In this document: positions 11,501-23,174 of the stretch, in pieces
Position numbering within the stretch: position 1 is the stretch's first letter
Layout of the letters: each line of letters starts with the position of its first letter
Source: Kitagawia praeruptora
Lineage: Eukaryota > Streptophyta > Magnoliopsida > Apiales > Apiaceae
NCBI GenBank assembly: GCA_037693485.1
Contig: CM075344.1
Coordinates: forward strand, 23,954,501-24,018,500
Reading direction: 5' to 3'
Length of the DNA stretch: 64,000 bases
Position numbers and translations under genes: made by a program
Notes under the pieces: generated by a model
What the model was told of the DNA's origin: nothing
What the model saw: only the letters and a program-made list of their open reading frames with translations
The model's database searches: none

Positions 11501-14500
11501 TAAGTGTGTATATGTGTATCTGCATGGAATGAAAAAACAGTGATGTTCATAATTTTCTTGTGAGAATGTATATGTATATGTATATATAAGAATGTTGTAC
11601 TTTTCTTGTGAGAAACCACATAAATGTTGTATGTATAATGATATATTATTTAATTTATACTAATATCAATTTACTCCACTTGACTTACTGACGTGGCACC
11701 ATGTTTATTGGTCTGAAGTGGGAAGTTTGTGGTCTGTTTCTAATTTGGGATTCAAAATATTCCTTCAATTAATGCTGTTTATTAATCATGAAGTTGGTCG
11801 CCTTTTCCAGGGTGTATGAAGTTTGGCAGATTGTTATATTTGTGTATAATTCTGGGTCCTCTTGATTGCAGGAGAGAGCGTGATAATTCAGAGGCTGAAA
11901 GAGCACAGCATATTAAACAAATTCATGACTTTCAAGAGCACGTTCAGGAGAAAGAGCGTCAGTTGATGGAGTTGCAGGAACAGGTTTTTCAATTATTATA
12001 CTTAATTGCATAGAATCAGTGAATATTGCAGATTAATCATTCTAGAGAATGTGTACTTTCTTAACGCTTTGTGTGATCATGCTTTTTAATGTGTTGTGTA
12101 GTAATTAGTAAACATCTAGATTCATGTAGGAAATGTCATTCTGCGTTCAGTGCACTTGTGTTGCTAAAATATGTTTTTGTTCAGTACTTTCATTAATAAG
12201 CGAACCACAAAATTTGACTAATCTTAAACATGCTGATTCTTTCAGCATAAAGCATCACAGGAAACAATAAACTTTAAAGATGAACAACTAAGAGAAGCAC
12301 AAACATGGATTACACGAGCCCAGGAAATGGATGCGTTGCAAACAAGTACAAACCAAACCTTACAAGCTGAACTCCGAGAGCGTATTGAACAATATAATCA
12401 GCTGTGGATGAATTGTCAAAGACAGGTTGGTTAGTATGTATTCCTCGAATATGTATTTATGCCTTACTTTCCTTTCTTGTTGTATTCAGCAACAAATTAA
12501 GTGGATAGATACTGATTTTAATGTTGCGAGTTGTAGGTTTTTTCTGTTTACCAGTCAAATTGCATCTTTCCGATTTCGTTATATCGTTCGGATGATTGGC
12601 TTCAGCAAAAATATTTTACAGCACTTCTTATTCACATTTTTGTCATTGTCAGTTCGCAGAATTTGTGCATACAATACAAGCACTCCAGATTGAGCTGGCA
12701 GATGTAAGAGAAAGAAATGCAACTTCTACCGATGAATCACGTGCCTTTGAGTCAAACATAAAAGATGCTTCACAGTCTGGGAACAACGTTGGAAATCAGC
12801 TCAATGTCAGTACGGATTCTCAAACTCATGATTCTGGAACTCTTCCTAATGGGAATTTGGATAATGATTTATCATCACTGTCCCAAGGGAATGCTTCAGG
12901 ACAGGTTGGTCAGGTTGACTTTTATCCAGTCTGTTTTGAGTTTTATTTACTGAAATGCTCATGATAATACCAGTTTCCCATTTCCCGGGACATTGATCAA
13001 GTGAAATTTTTTTTTTGCAACAAACATCCTGAAAGGCGGAAGTTGTAGCAGCTTTTTACTGACTACGGTCAAGATCCTGATTCCTGACAAAGGATATGTC
13101 AAGAAGCAGTACTGGCTTCCTTCTCTTAATTGTCACCAGTAGGCTTTGTTGCCCGGACTCGGCTGGAAGTCTCCAACATGGATATGTGTCCGAGTGTCGG
13201 AATCGGCAATATTTTGAAAATACTATTTTTTTTTTTTTGCCTAAAATCCATGTCCAAGTGTCGAGTGTCCGACATGGGTATTAGAGGCAAAATGAAGAGT
13301 CTGGGTAACAGAGCCAATAGGTGTAGTCAAATTCATGTTTTGCATTTTTAAGCTAATATGGAGTTGGAGTTTTGGACAGGATAGTATAGATGTCTAAAAG
13401 TATGTACTTATTAATTGAGCGAAATATGGAAGCTTGTTGGATCTCCTTCGATGGTTATGGCAATTGTCCTCTTATTCTACTTTCCTTGGTCACGTTTCTC
13501 TTATTTACTTATTGTATCCATCTCCTTCACTTCTAGCTCCTTCTAATTAGTTCCGTCTTTCCTTTTTATTAATTAGTTTGTGACATTGATACCTTATTGA
13601 ATCTATATGTGTTGTATTGAATTGGGATTAAGGATACTTTAATGTTGTCTATATTTTGGTTTAAGCACGGTAAGCTTTTTTATTTTTTCTGGCGTTACCT
13701 CTATCCCTTTTTCTTTAATGCTCTTTGGTCACAGTCTCCAAGACCTGACAGTGTTACAAATCCAGTGTGCACTTGTGCTCATTTTTTCTTCTTTGCTTCA
13801 TGGCTCTTTATGAGTTCCAATGAATCTCTTGCCTATGTGAATTACCATGATAAACCATCACCGATGTCCTACTCTTCACTGCTGTGCTAATTATCTTTTT
13901 CTTGGTTTTCATATTATCAGACCAATCCTGTGGCTGCTGTTCCTATTATTCCTCAGTCTATAATTGGGATGCCAACCTACCTCCCTGGGCAAGTGGCTGC
14001 CCTGCATCCTTTTCTTATGCATCAACAAGCAGTACCGCAGTCTGGCCCTGCTCATGTTCCTCAATCTCGTACCGCCTATTTTCACTCAGTACCAGCAGTA
14101 TCATCTCTTCAGCAGTGGCAGAGCCAACAGGTAAGCAATACCCTATATGTAGCCATTTAGAATTATGAAGCATTACATGACTTTTATTTTTTCCTTTTAA
14201 CGTTTAGGCTGCATCAGAAGGTATGCAGATGCCAACCCATGACCAATATTCCTCATCACAAAGTGGACCAAATCTAGTTAGAGCGGAAAATACTTATGAC
14301 TATGAAGTGCCTGTTAATGGGGAACCTAGCCATCCAGAGTACATTGATCATGTCAGTCAAGAGCTAGAACCTCATGCTGTGATTACAACCCCAAACCCAA
14401 ATGACAGGACAGAGGTGTGTAGCTTGATATATGAATCTTCATAATTAGTATATATCATCTGATGTTCGGTTTCTTTTTGCACTCTGATTGATTAGACAAA

Positions 14501-15771
14501 ATTTCATTTAGGATCTGGAATCTACTGAGAAACGCTACATTAGAGATCCTCAACCTCAGAACAATTTGCAACATCTACCATCCCAGTTTCAGGATGGTTT
14601 AAAATTGAATTCTCCAATGCATAGTAGTGAGGCTGAGGTTTGTAATTTTTTATTCTTTCTAGGATTTAAGGTATTTTTTTATTGGCTGCTTTGTTTAAGA
14701 TCAGCTGGTGATATTTACATTAGACGAAAATGATCTTTTATATTAACATGCACAGAATATTAACCCTCTGGGGACAGCAGATGCCCAAGTTTCTAGAAGT
14801 CAACACCCCAGCTCAGCTACCCTGATACCTGAAGAACCGGTGAACAGAATAAATTCATTTGAGCAATCTACAGTTATCAGTGCTAATGTTACATTACCTT
14901 CCGAAGCTTCTTTCTCTTCTGAGAAGAAGACTCAACTTTCAGTTGAAAAGAGCTCAGAAATTACTCTTCTTGACCAAGGGTCGCTGTTGCGCTGCATCGT
15001 TCGCACAATTCCACCAAATGGTCGAATTAGGATTAGTACAACGGTGAGTTAGACTTCCAGTACAGTCATAAATGAATTTACTGATTTTTTGCTGTTAGCT
15101 GATGTATTTTGTCTGTGTATGTTCAGCTACCAAACAGGCTTGGGAAAATGCTTTCACCTCTACATTGGCACGATTACAAGAAAACTTATGGAAAACTTGA
15201 TGACTTTGTTGCTGGTCATCCTGAAGTAATATATATAAACCTAGTCAACTTTGTCATGTTAACAAAGTTCCTACTCTTTTAACCAACTTCACTGTATTAT
15301 GTTTCAGCTATTTGTAATTGAAGGCGACTATATTCAGCTTAGGGAAGGTGCACAAGAGATAATTGCAGCTACTGCAGCTTTTGCTAAAGTTAAAGCAGCT
15401 GCATCTGCAACATCTTTGAACTCGTCTTTGTTGCCTTCTGTTGCTGTCACTCCCATGGCTCAGCAAAACAGATTGAAGAGGGAGAAGGCAACCTCGCGAC
15501 CTGGAAATCTTACTGACAATCATTCACAGCCTTCGTTGATGCATACTCAGCATGTAAATGGTGCTCCATTTGCTGTTGGAACTGTCTCAACCGTGAAAGT
15601 TTTGAGCAAACCTAAAGAACCTTTGGAACGTAATAACAGGTATTGTTTTTTTGGCTCAAAAAGAATCGTCTAGAGTTATCTTGTTTTAGTTGGTTGTACT
15701 GATTAGAAGCTTAATCAGTAGAACTATGTTGTTACAGGACAAGTGGAACTTCGTCGAAAGCAAGAAGATAG
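8589..15771 (+). CDS. Host gene 1: plant coiled-coil protein with conserved C-terminal domain, about 769 aa, 14 coding exons
   Basis: Coding exons by GT-AG joints with phase kept: 8589-8684, 9590-9808, 9893-9991, 10088-10143, 11872-11983, 12246-12425, 12653-12904, 13921-14130, 14208-14414, 14512-14637, 14756-15043, 15127-15225, 15308-15639, 15738-15770. The start at 8589 is the first ATG after the promoter and opens an Ala/Pro-rich N-terminus. Residues about 40-280 are heptad-rich, Glu/Gln/Arg-rich coiled coil. About 280-590 is low-complexity Ser/Gln/Pro with a hydrophobic Pro-rich patch. About 592-690 is a compact conserved-looking domain (GRIRIS, PNRLGKM, DDFVAGHPELF, EGDYIQLREGA) that reads like a winged-helix fold, followed by an Ala-rich helix and a basic tail ending KARR. 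From memory this resembles the plant-only DUF7725 family; that is not verified. No signal peptide or membrane segment is seen. The biochemical role is unknown. The TAG stop is completed by the first base after the last intron. Confidence 0.8.
8751..9480 (+). repeat. Decaying minisatellite in intron 1 of gene 1, about 112-bp period, about 7 units
   Basis: The word AGGATTAAAAAGATTG recurs at about 8751, 8863, 8975, 9085, 9204, 9305 (as AAGATGAAAAAGATTG) and 9394. Spacing is exactly 112 bp for the first two steps and becomes irregular (110, 119, 101, 89) further on, with more substitutions. Each unit also carries GTTTCG...ATGTTGCGGTG. Confidence 0.85.
10641..11496. mobile_element. hAT-like non-autonomous element in intron 4 of gene 1
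   Basis: The 856-bp insert is flanked by a perfect 8-bp duplication, TGTGTAAG at 10633-10640 and 11497-11504. The ends are short imperfect inverted repeats (CTAGAAAGCA left; TTAGGAAGCA on the opposite strand right). Eight-base duplications plus short termini fit the hAT superfamily. The interior is rich in GGGATACG and CGTATCCC words near both ends (about 10650-10745 and 11415-11475), a CTCTGCTACT microrepeat (about 11038-11070) and a 43-bp tandem duplication (about 11104-11190). No transposase is present. Confidence 0.8.
13144..13313. mobile_element. hAT-type MITE in intron 7 of gene 1
   Basis: This is a 170-bp foldback element with termini CTTTGTTGCCCGGACTC and, inverted, CTCTGTTACCCAGACTC. 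The flanking octamers CCAGTAGG (13136-13143) and CCAATAGG (13314-13321) are a target duplication with one mismatch. Subterminal CCATGT and CGAGTGTC words are repeated in inverted orientation. Confidence 0.75.
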
Positions 15772-16419
15772 TAAGTGTTTCTAATGCCTTTAACTAAGAT
15801 TTCACAAAGCTAATTCTTGTACCTGATAGTTTAGTTATCACTATCTATGTTCGGCTAGATCTAGGGTAATCTGCCATTCCTTCCTTCCACTATTTCTTTT
15901 TCCAATATGCAAGTAATTGGGAAGCGATCATCCTATTTCTACCTGATTTACCTTGTAGAACTCACTTTTGTCAAAATAATTTTTTTTTATTGGGCAACAT
16001 TTAAGTTTGCTATGATAGTTTTAAAGAGCAAAAGCATGGGCGATTAAGAAAAAGGGAAGGGACTGGGTGACTGACAGCAGGGAATATTGATTATCTTGGT
16101 AAACCTGGTATCTTGAATTTTAAACCAGCAGATAGTTGTTGCAGTGCTTTCTTTACAGCCTTGTACAATTGCTTTCTAGTTAATGAATCTGTTTCTCACA
16201 TGTTAGTGATCTAGTCATCTTGAAATATCTAAGAATGAAATTTTCCTAAAAGTGGATGATGCCAGAGTCGGGAAAGAAATACTTACATAGATAATTAAAC
16301 TTGTGTAATATGCATGAAGTGAGGATAGTTCTCTGCATGATGTGGTTGGTTTCTGTAGTATGCTATGCTCTATTTATATATCTCAAGTGTGGCAAAGTTT
16401 AGAGGCTGTCAATCTGAAA

Positions 16420-18103
16420 TCTATACTAATAAACTATAATAAGCAAAACATGGTATAATTTGTATTTTGGTTAACACATTCCTTTTTACTTAATACCTTC
16501 CTTTTTGGTGGGTATATTTTATTATTAACTAATTTTAAATAAAAAATAATACTAGATAAATATATGATATATCTATACTATACTATTATATATAAGTGGA
16601 AACATTAAAAATTTGGTCGGTCGGTCGTACGGTACCTGCTTTTTTACTTATTATTCTTAGTTAATTTTTTTATAGTTATTACTTAATCATCCCTACTTCT
16701 ATCTATACTATTATATTAAAAATGAAACATTGAATGTTTGTTGGTTTAGTTTTCGGTATGGTTATCCTAATTATTGAAATAAATAATAATATAATATAAT
16801 TAATAGTAATTAGTCGATTGCCTTTTTAATTAAAGCACGTTTAGTTTTAATTGAAATATTACCTTTAATAAACACCTAAAAACATTAATTGTATCATATT
16901 TTTCAATCATTAATATTTCTTTTCAATTAAAACACGTTACCTTTTAATTTAAAACATAATCTTGCAATCATTAATATATACCCAAAAATATCACACAATA
17001 TCTTTTAGTCATTAATAAAATATATTAAAAATCTGTATCCATACTATTATATTAAAACCGAAACATTGAAAATTTGTCGGTTTGATTTTTGGTATTTAAT
17101 TAATAATAAAATAATATTATAAATAGTAATTAGCCGATTGTCTTTTTAATTAATATACATTATCATCTAATTGAAACATATTAACTTCATAAATTTATAC
17201 TATATTAATAGTAACTAGCCAATTGCCTTTACTAATTAAAATTCTTTACCTTTTTTTTAATTAAGACATATTACCTTTCATAAACGCATCTAAAAATATA
17301 AATTATAATATATCTTCCAATCATTAATATACACGCAAAACTACCGATTTTACTATATTCCAAACATTTAATAAAATACACACCCAAAAATATCAATTAA
17401 ACTATATATTTCAATCAATAATAAAATATGTAAAACCCATACATTGGACGGGCTATATGTTATTACGTTTATAATAAGAAAACATGAGTATAATTGTTTG
17501 TATTTTAGTTTAACGGTTCAACGATATACTCCCTCCGTCCCAATGGGATATTAACGTTTGCTTTTTGCACGGAAACCAAGATAGTGGGTGCAATATTATT
17601 AAAATAAATGAAGTAGTTGGTGTGATAGTGATTTTATAGTTAAAATAAGTTAAGTAGTGGATGTAATAGTGTAAAGTATTGTTAAAATAAGTAAAGTAGT
17701 GGGTGTAATAGTGTTAAAACTTACTATTTTAGGAAATGTTAACAATCTATTGGGACATTACAAAATAGAAAGTGTTAAAAATCAAAAGGGACGGAGGGAG
17801 TAATAAATAGTGACCGTTAGATTTTTAGTAAACGAATAGAACTGTTAGATCTAATAATAAGACATATTATACATTTAAATTACTCTACTAAAGATCCAAG
17901 GTTCGAATCCGATCAACATATTTAATTTTATAATATAAGTTTTAAATCATGCTTGTCATGATTTAATTTTGTATTAAATTATATTAAAATTAAATTTAAA
18001 ATAACTATTGAAAATAATGATTATATAAAAATATAATTGTAACATAAAATAAAATTTAGAACATATCAAAAGAAACCCGTGCATCGCACGGGTTATAAGC
18101 TAG
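16420..18103 (+). mobile_element. Helitron cluster, plus strand, in the last intron of gene 1
   Basis: The 3' end is a perfect hairpin CCCGTGC-ATC-GCACGGG (about 18077-18093) followed by TTATAAG and CTAG (18100-18103) before a T. Candidate 5' ends, each A|TCTATACTA-like, occur at 16420, 16572 and about 16700, with a related sequence near 17040, so several copies are nested. The 16572 start is closest to the 5' end of the minus-strand relative at 51852-53416, whose 3' terminus also matches almost base for base. No protein-coding content is seen. Confidence 0.75.
17529..17800. mobile_element. Stowaway-type MITE (Tc1/mariner) nested in the Helitron
   Basis: The termini are CTCCCTCCGTCCC and its inverted complement GGGACGGAGGGAG, flanked by TA on both sides (17527-17528 and 17801-17802). 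The length of 272 bp is typical. Its middle carries a repeated word around AAGTAGTGGGTGTAATAGTG. Confidence 0.9.
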
Positions 18104-18468
18104 TATGTCTAAGAAGTAAGAAGCATTTTGGAACTGTTAAACTTCTAATATCATATGTCTTTTGTTCTGCACCTCTGCCTATCTGATATGGATTACCTAT
18201 CAGCATACAGAAACAATGCTTTGTTGCATGTGGCAGTGTCATTCATGTAAATATGTTTTATAGCCAGGGTCTTTAGTTTGTCTTCAGCTTAATTTGTACT
18301 TGTACATTTTCATTGCGAAATGTTTGTATGTTCAACTGTGAGATTGGAATGACTAGTCAACTTTCTTAATGTTGGTATACATGGATGACATTGTGGTTGT
18401 TTCAATAAACATGTACTATCCATTTTTAAATCATTGTTGAGGAATATATTTCAATGTTGTATTGGCAG

Positions 18469-18800
18469 GATTTGGAAAATGTTCGAAATGATCAAATTTT
18501 TGCAGCAATACTCAGATCACCTGTACTGCTGATGACGTATTTTGATGGATGGAATCATATATTTGCATTATATAGGAAAAGCTTACAAGGCATCTTGAGC
18601 TTAGGTTTAATGGGAGAACCAATTCTATTATTTTGATACTCGAAAATGTGTACATCCAGTTGGTTTATAGATGCAGAAATGGAACATCTGCTTCTTATGG
18701 TTCCCCTTGTCGTTTGTGTATTTAATTAAACTGGATCGGAACAGAATTATGTTAAAACTTAAAAGCTAGCTTGTCATATTTGTTGGGATGAAATGAGGGC
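18469..18800 (+). other. 3'UTR exon of gene 1 (approximate end)
   Basis: The exon starts at 18469 after the acceptor TTGGCAG and supplies the final G of the stop codon. The poly(A) site cannot be placed; T-rich sequence continues beyond 18840. A frame of 60 codons inside it (18454-18636) overlaps the intron and is not considered coding. Confidence 0.5.
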
Positions 18801-18807
18801 AATTTTT

Positions 18808-19290
18808 GGTGTTCAACAAACATTTGTTGTGCTTTAATTATTTAGTTGCTTTTTTGATGGTGCAAATTGGCCAATCCGACTCATGTTCATCAAATGTTCA
18901 TCAAGACCTTTACATACAACAACATTTAAAAGTTTCATTTACTGCCGCCCAACCTGTCATCTTGTCTACTTTCTTGATATATTAATGTGCTGTCGATTGT
19001 TGCAGTATCACGGTACTTGTACATCAAGGTTTATGGCGTGTTAGACGTAGATTGAACGGTGTTATAACTCTTTTTGGCAATTACCTGTTAGCGGTTAGTG
19101 GATTGAGTTAATTGTTTTGAGTAGCGATTGGTTAAATGTTTGTTTGTATGCATTGTGGTTGGTCAATATGTAATATGTAATAGGTGCTCAGCAAACATTT
19201 GTTGTGCTTTCACTATTTTTATATGGTGACAAATTGGCATCTAATGTGACTCCTTTTCTTCGATACCTTTACACAATCTGCATGTAAAAG
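18808..19290 (+). repeat. Imperfect direct repeat downstream of gene 1
   Basis: The sequence around 18808-18940 (with AACAAACATTTGTTGTGCTT and CAAATTGGC) recurs, diverged, around 19178-19290 (AGCAAACATTTGTTGTGCTT, CAAATTGGC, then CCTTTACA and AAAAGTTTCA). The second copy may mark an old duplication of the 3'UTR. Confidence 0.6.
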
Positions 19291-19318
19291 TTTCAGAGAG
19301 GTTTTTTCATAAATATTC

Positions 19319-21382
19319 GGGTTATTAACACATTAGCCCTTAAAGTTTGGCTGAAAATACACATAAATCCAAGTACAAAAACGTACCTCCTTTCCCCTAA
19401 AGTATTGCCGATGTACAATTCGACCCTTTTTCCGTTCAAATCCATATATTTTTAAATCGGCTAGGGGTAATTTCGTCATTTCAATTGCTTTGTAACACTA
19501 CATAACAATAGTATGAACTTGTTGGCCCTTAAAAAAGGGTGTTGGCCCCATATATCACAACTGGAAAAGAAATGGCCCCAAATATCACAAATTAAAACAT
19601 TGGCCCCAAATATCACTCCATAACACAAGTTAAAGTAGCGTTTTTTTTTAAAACGCTACATCGCCTAGCGTTTTCCTTTTTTTTTTTTTGTTCAAAACGC
19701 TAGTTCATAGTAAGTTTTCAAAAGTAAGACGCTATCTTAAATTTGGTTATAGCCCTGATGAGAACGCAACTTTATGTAGCGTTGGGTATTTTTTTGTCTT
19801 TTTTTTTTTTCTTGTTTTTCTTGTTTTTTTTTCTAAATATATATTTGTAAAAAAATATTTAAAAACTTATTTATAAATGGTCAATTAAAATATAAATTTA
19901 TATTTTTTAAAGTTCGTATACGGTTTATTCGTCGTCTGAATATTTCTAAAACCCAAAATGGAAACATTGAACCCAAAAATTAATTGTTGAAAACTCGAGA
20001 GAATACAGATAAAATTTTAATTCAAAAATTGAATCCGGCGGCCTGATTTTTAAACGCTAACGCGTTTAAAAATCAGGATAAGTTAGGGTTTAGGGACCCT
20101 AAACCCTAAGTTCGTATACGGTTTATTCGTCGTTCAGAATATTTCTAAAACCCAAAATGGAAACGTTGAATCCCAAAAGTTAATTATTGAAACCCTAAGG
20201 TTAATTAAAATTGCATTTTTTTAATTTATAAAATACAATTTTAATTAACTATTTATTTATAAATTTTTAATATTATTTACAAATATATATTTAAAAAGAA
20301 GAAGGAAAAAAAAAAACACAACTCACCCAAACGCCACATAATGTGGCGTTACTACCCAGCCCCCCCAAAACGCTGGATCATGTTTTGTTTCTCGGAGGAT
20401 CATGTTTTGTTTTCGGAGACGCTAGTTAAGAACTTGTTTTCAACCTAGGAAACGCTATATAATGTAGTGTTATTATATATAAAAAAAAAAATTCCCAAAA
20501 CGCTAAGCGATCTAGCGTTTTAAAAAAAAAACAGCAAAACGCTAGACGAAAATTTGTTTTGGAGTGATATTTGGGGCCAATATTTTGAGTTGTGATATTT
20601 GGGCCATTTACTCTAAAATTGTGATATTGGGGGCCTTTATTCCATAAAAAATGGATGTTTGTACACTTTGGCCATTAAAGTATGGATGTTTATACACATT
20701 TACATATTTAGTAAAAAATATTATTTTAATATTTTTATTAAGTGTACTTGTCTTTTTCAGACCTTTAATTAACATAATTTTGCAATATATTTTTTCGAGG
20801 TTTTTGGCTTGCACCAAAGTAGAACGTTCAATTTTTAATAAAATATAAAAAATGAAAAAAAAATTATGTAAAAGATATTTTTAGGCCCGTGAAAATGCCT
20901 ATGGAAATAAGTTGTTATGAAAATTATGTTTTTTTGTCATTTACGGACCTAAAAATAACATGGTTTTGTATTTTATTTTATTTTAAGTTTTTTGACTTTT
21001 ACCAAAGTTGGATATCTGAATTTTAATACGGAATAAAAAAAATGAAAAAAATGATATGTACAAATATAATTTTTAGGTCGTGAAAACAAGCGAAATTGCA
21101 TTTATTTTTTTTGCCCTTTTTCATAACCTAGCAATATTACCTTGAAGTATGCACATTTGTATAGATAAACACATGAAGTATGCATATTTGTACAGATTAA
21201 CACATAGATTCTGATATTACCCCTATGCCGGACAACCGATATGCAACTTTTATCTCCGATCATCGGAAAAAGGGCTGATACGTACAAAAGACATACTTCA
21301 GGGGTAAAGATGTACGTTTTTGTATTTTAAGGGTTTATATGTATTTTCGACAAAACTTTAAGAGCTGATGTATTAATAATCC
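19319..21382. mobile_element. MULE with perfect 9-bp TSD, carrying another MULE
   Basis: Long inverted termini (about 130 bp; 19319-19450 and about 21250-21382) share GGGTTATTAA, CATTAGCCCTTAAAGTTT, AAAAACGTAC and CCCTTTTTCCG. The flanking 9-mers are identical: TAAATATTC at 19310-19318 and 21383-21391. No transposase is seen. A second element of a different MULE family lies inside at about 19537-20643. Confidence 0.88.
19537..20643. mobile_element. Nested MULE-like element with AACGCTA-rich interior
   Basis: Its inverted termini of about 100 bp are made of repeated words GGCCCCAAATATCACAA. The flanking 9-mers agree at 7 of 9 positions when offset by one base (TTAAAAAAG versus TAAAAAATG), so the TSD is weak. 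The interior has at least a dozen AACGCTA or TAGCGTT words in both orientations, a perfect 16-bp-arm palindrome (CCTGATTTTTAAACGC, loop TAAC) near 20041-20077, and a telomere-like palindrome at about 20079-20109. No coding sequence is seen. Confidence 0.65.
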
Positions 21383-21432
21383 TAAATATTCAAAGTCCAG
21401 ATTTTTTTAATGCGCTGCCTACCAAGTTATCA

Positions 21433-22606
21433 GGGTGTTGGCCATCTTTATCACAATTTGGAATCAAATGATCCTAAATCTCACAACCCATAAAAATGGT
21501 CCTTTGTATCACAAATAAACGTAACATTAAGTCACGTTTCTAGGAAACGCAAGGGCGTGTCCCGTTGTTGATTTTTTTTTGTTAAGCTATAAACGCAATG
21601 TTACATTGCGTTAACATCATCAACGCTGTATTATGTCACGTTTATGGCAGCAACGCATGGTTTTTCAGCGTTTGTTGACAAAGATCAGCTTCTTTTTGAA
21701 TTACTTTCATAACTACTTTCACGTGGTTTTGCAGTTGATGACCCCACACTTTGACTACAAATTGGTAACGTTACTTTCTGAATATTACGCGTTCTGAATA
21801 TTTCTAAAATCCAAAATGGAAACGTTGAACTCCAAAAATTAATTATTGAACCCCTAAATTTAATTAAATTTAAAAATTTAATCCGGCGTCCAGTATAAGT
21901 TAGGGTTTAGGGTTGTAAACAACCCTAAACCCAAACCCTAAATTCGTATACGTTTTTCGTCGTTTGGAATATTTCTAAAATCCAAAATGGAAACGTTGAA
22001 CCCTAAAAGTTAATTGTTGAACCCCTAAATTTAATTAAAATTGTATTTTTTAAATTTAAAAATTTTAATTTAAAAACTGAATCTGGCGTCCTGATTTTTA
22101 AACGCTAACGCGTTTAAAAATCAGGATAAGTTAGGGTTTAGGGTCTAGTTCGTATACGGTTTTCGTCATTTCGAATATTTCTAAAACCCAAAATGGAAAT
22201 GTTGAACCCCAAAAGTTAATTGTTGAACCCCTAAATTTAATTAAAATTGTATTTTTTAAATCTAAAAATTTTAAATAAAATTGAATATAATTAAAATATT
22301 CAAATAAAATAAAATAAACTTAATGTTATGTTTTCAAGAAACGTTACTTAATGGTAAAATAAAAAAGTTATCTTGTTCTATCCACAATTTCATGCCACGT
22401 GCTTCAAGAAACGTGTCTTTGTCAAGAGTTGCTTTTTTTTAAAAAAAAAAAAATAACAAAACAACTGAGAAAACGCTTGACGCCAATGCGTTTATGATTA
22501 ACGCAAATTTAAGTCCCGTTTCTTTGTGATAATAAGGACCATTTTTTCGATTTGTGATATTTAGGGCATTTTACCTTCAAAGTGTGATAAAGAGGACCTT
22601 TTCTAT
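21433..22606. mobile_element. Second member of the GGGTGTTGGCC MULE-like family
   Basis: The left end GGGTGTTGGCCATC and the inverted right end (about 22500-22606) share ATCTTTATCACA-like and TGGTCCTT-ATCACAAA-like stretches over about 95 bp. The interior shares with the nested element at 19537-20643 the TTCGTATACGGTTTT, CCAAAATGGAAACGTTGAA and AATCAGGATAAGTTAGGGTT blocks, and again the CCTGATTTTTAAACGC palindrome (about 22090-22125). I could not find a clean 9-bp TSD, so the outer limits are approximate. Confidence 0.6.
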
Positions 22607-23170
22607 CATCTCGTCTAATTTTTAAGAAAAAATATTTCAGTAAACGTACTGATGAACCTGAACATAACAATTGTAGCTTCCAAGGATGAAAAATATTTCA
22701 CAACTTCTTAGGGAAAAATGACCATATTCTTCAAATTAATTTCAATGTCATTTAATATTTGTCTCTACTTAACCTTCACTTTATAGATATTATGATATAC
22801 TCCGTACTAATTATCAAACACTTTACGATTTCTTCTAGACACTTGTCCACACAGGCCACAGCAACTGAGCAAAGGCAAAACTAGTCAACGTGCTCTTTAC
22901 TGAATCGGAAGATGGTACACACTTCAATTGGTTGGCCATTCGTCTAACTTGGCTATAAAATAATTATTTGGATTTTACTGGATAAAATCATATGATTATA
23001 AAATTTGGAAATTGGTTATACTCGGTTGCGTTCTCAAAATACGAGTAATAAACTAATTTCCGAGTACTCCTTTTTAACATCCAAGTATTGGTATCAGTTG
23101 ACCTCCGATCTCCGAGTACTCTTGAATACTCGGTCATGTCAACCTATTTTATAACACTGAGCTAGGCATG
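22607..23170. other. Spacer between convergent genes 1 and 2
   Basis: AT-rich DNA with repeated GAGTACT and CGAGTA words between about 23038 and 23140. No gene is seen. Confidence 0.4.
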
Positions 23171-23174
23171 TGTG

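Larger units (their letters stand above)
15771..18468 (+). other. Last intron of gene 1 (2.7 kb), splitting the stop codon
   Basis: The donor is ATA|GTAAGT, a consensus match, and the acceptor is TTGGCAG|GA at 18461-18470. The coding exon ends with TA and the next exon begins with G, so splicing makes TAG. Reading straight into the intron also gives TAG. The intron holds a Helitron cluster and a Stowaway MITE; the remainder (about 15771-16419 and 18104-18468) is unremarkable. Confidence 0.7.

Noticed and set aside
13642..13890. 82-codon frame in intron 7 of gene 1
   Set aside because: It lies in intron DNA with no coding character and overlaps the pyrimidine tract before exon 8.
20079..20109. 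Interstitial telomere
   Set aside because: Only two repeat units per orientation, inside a MULE and repeated in its relative, so they belong to the element.
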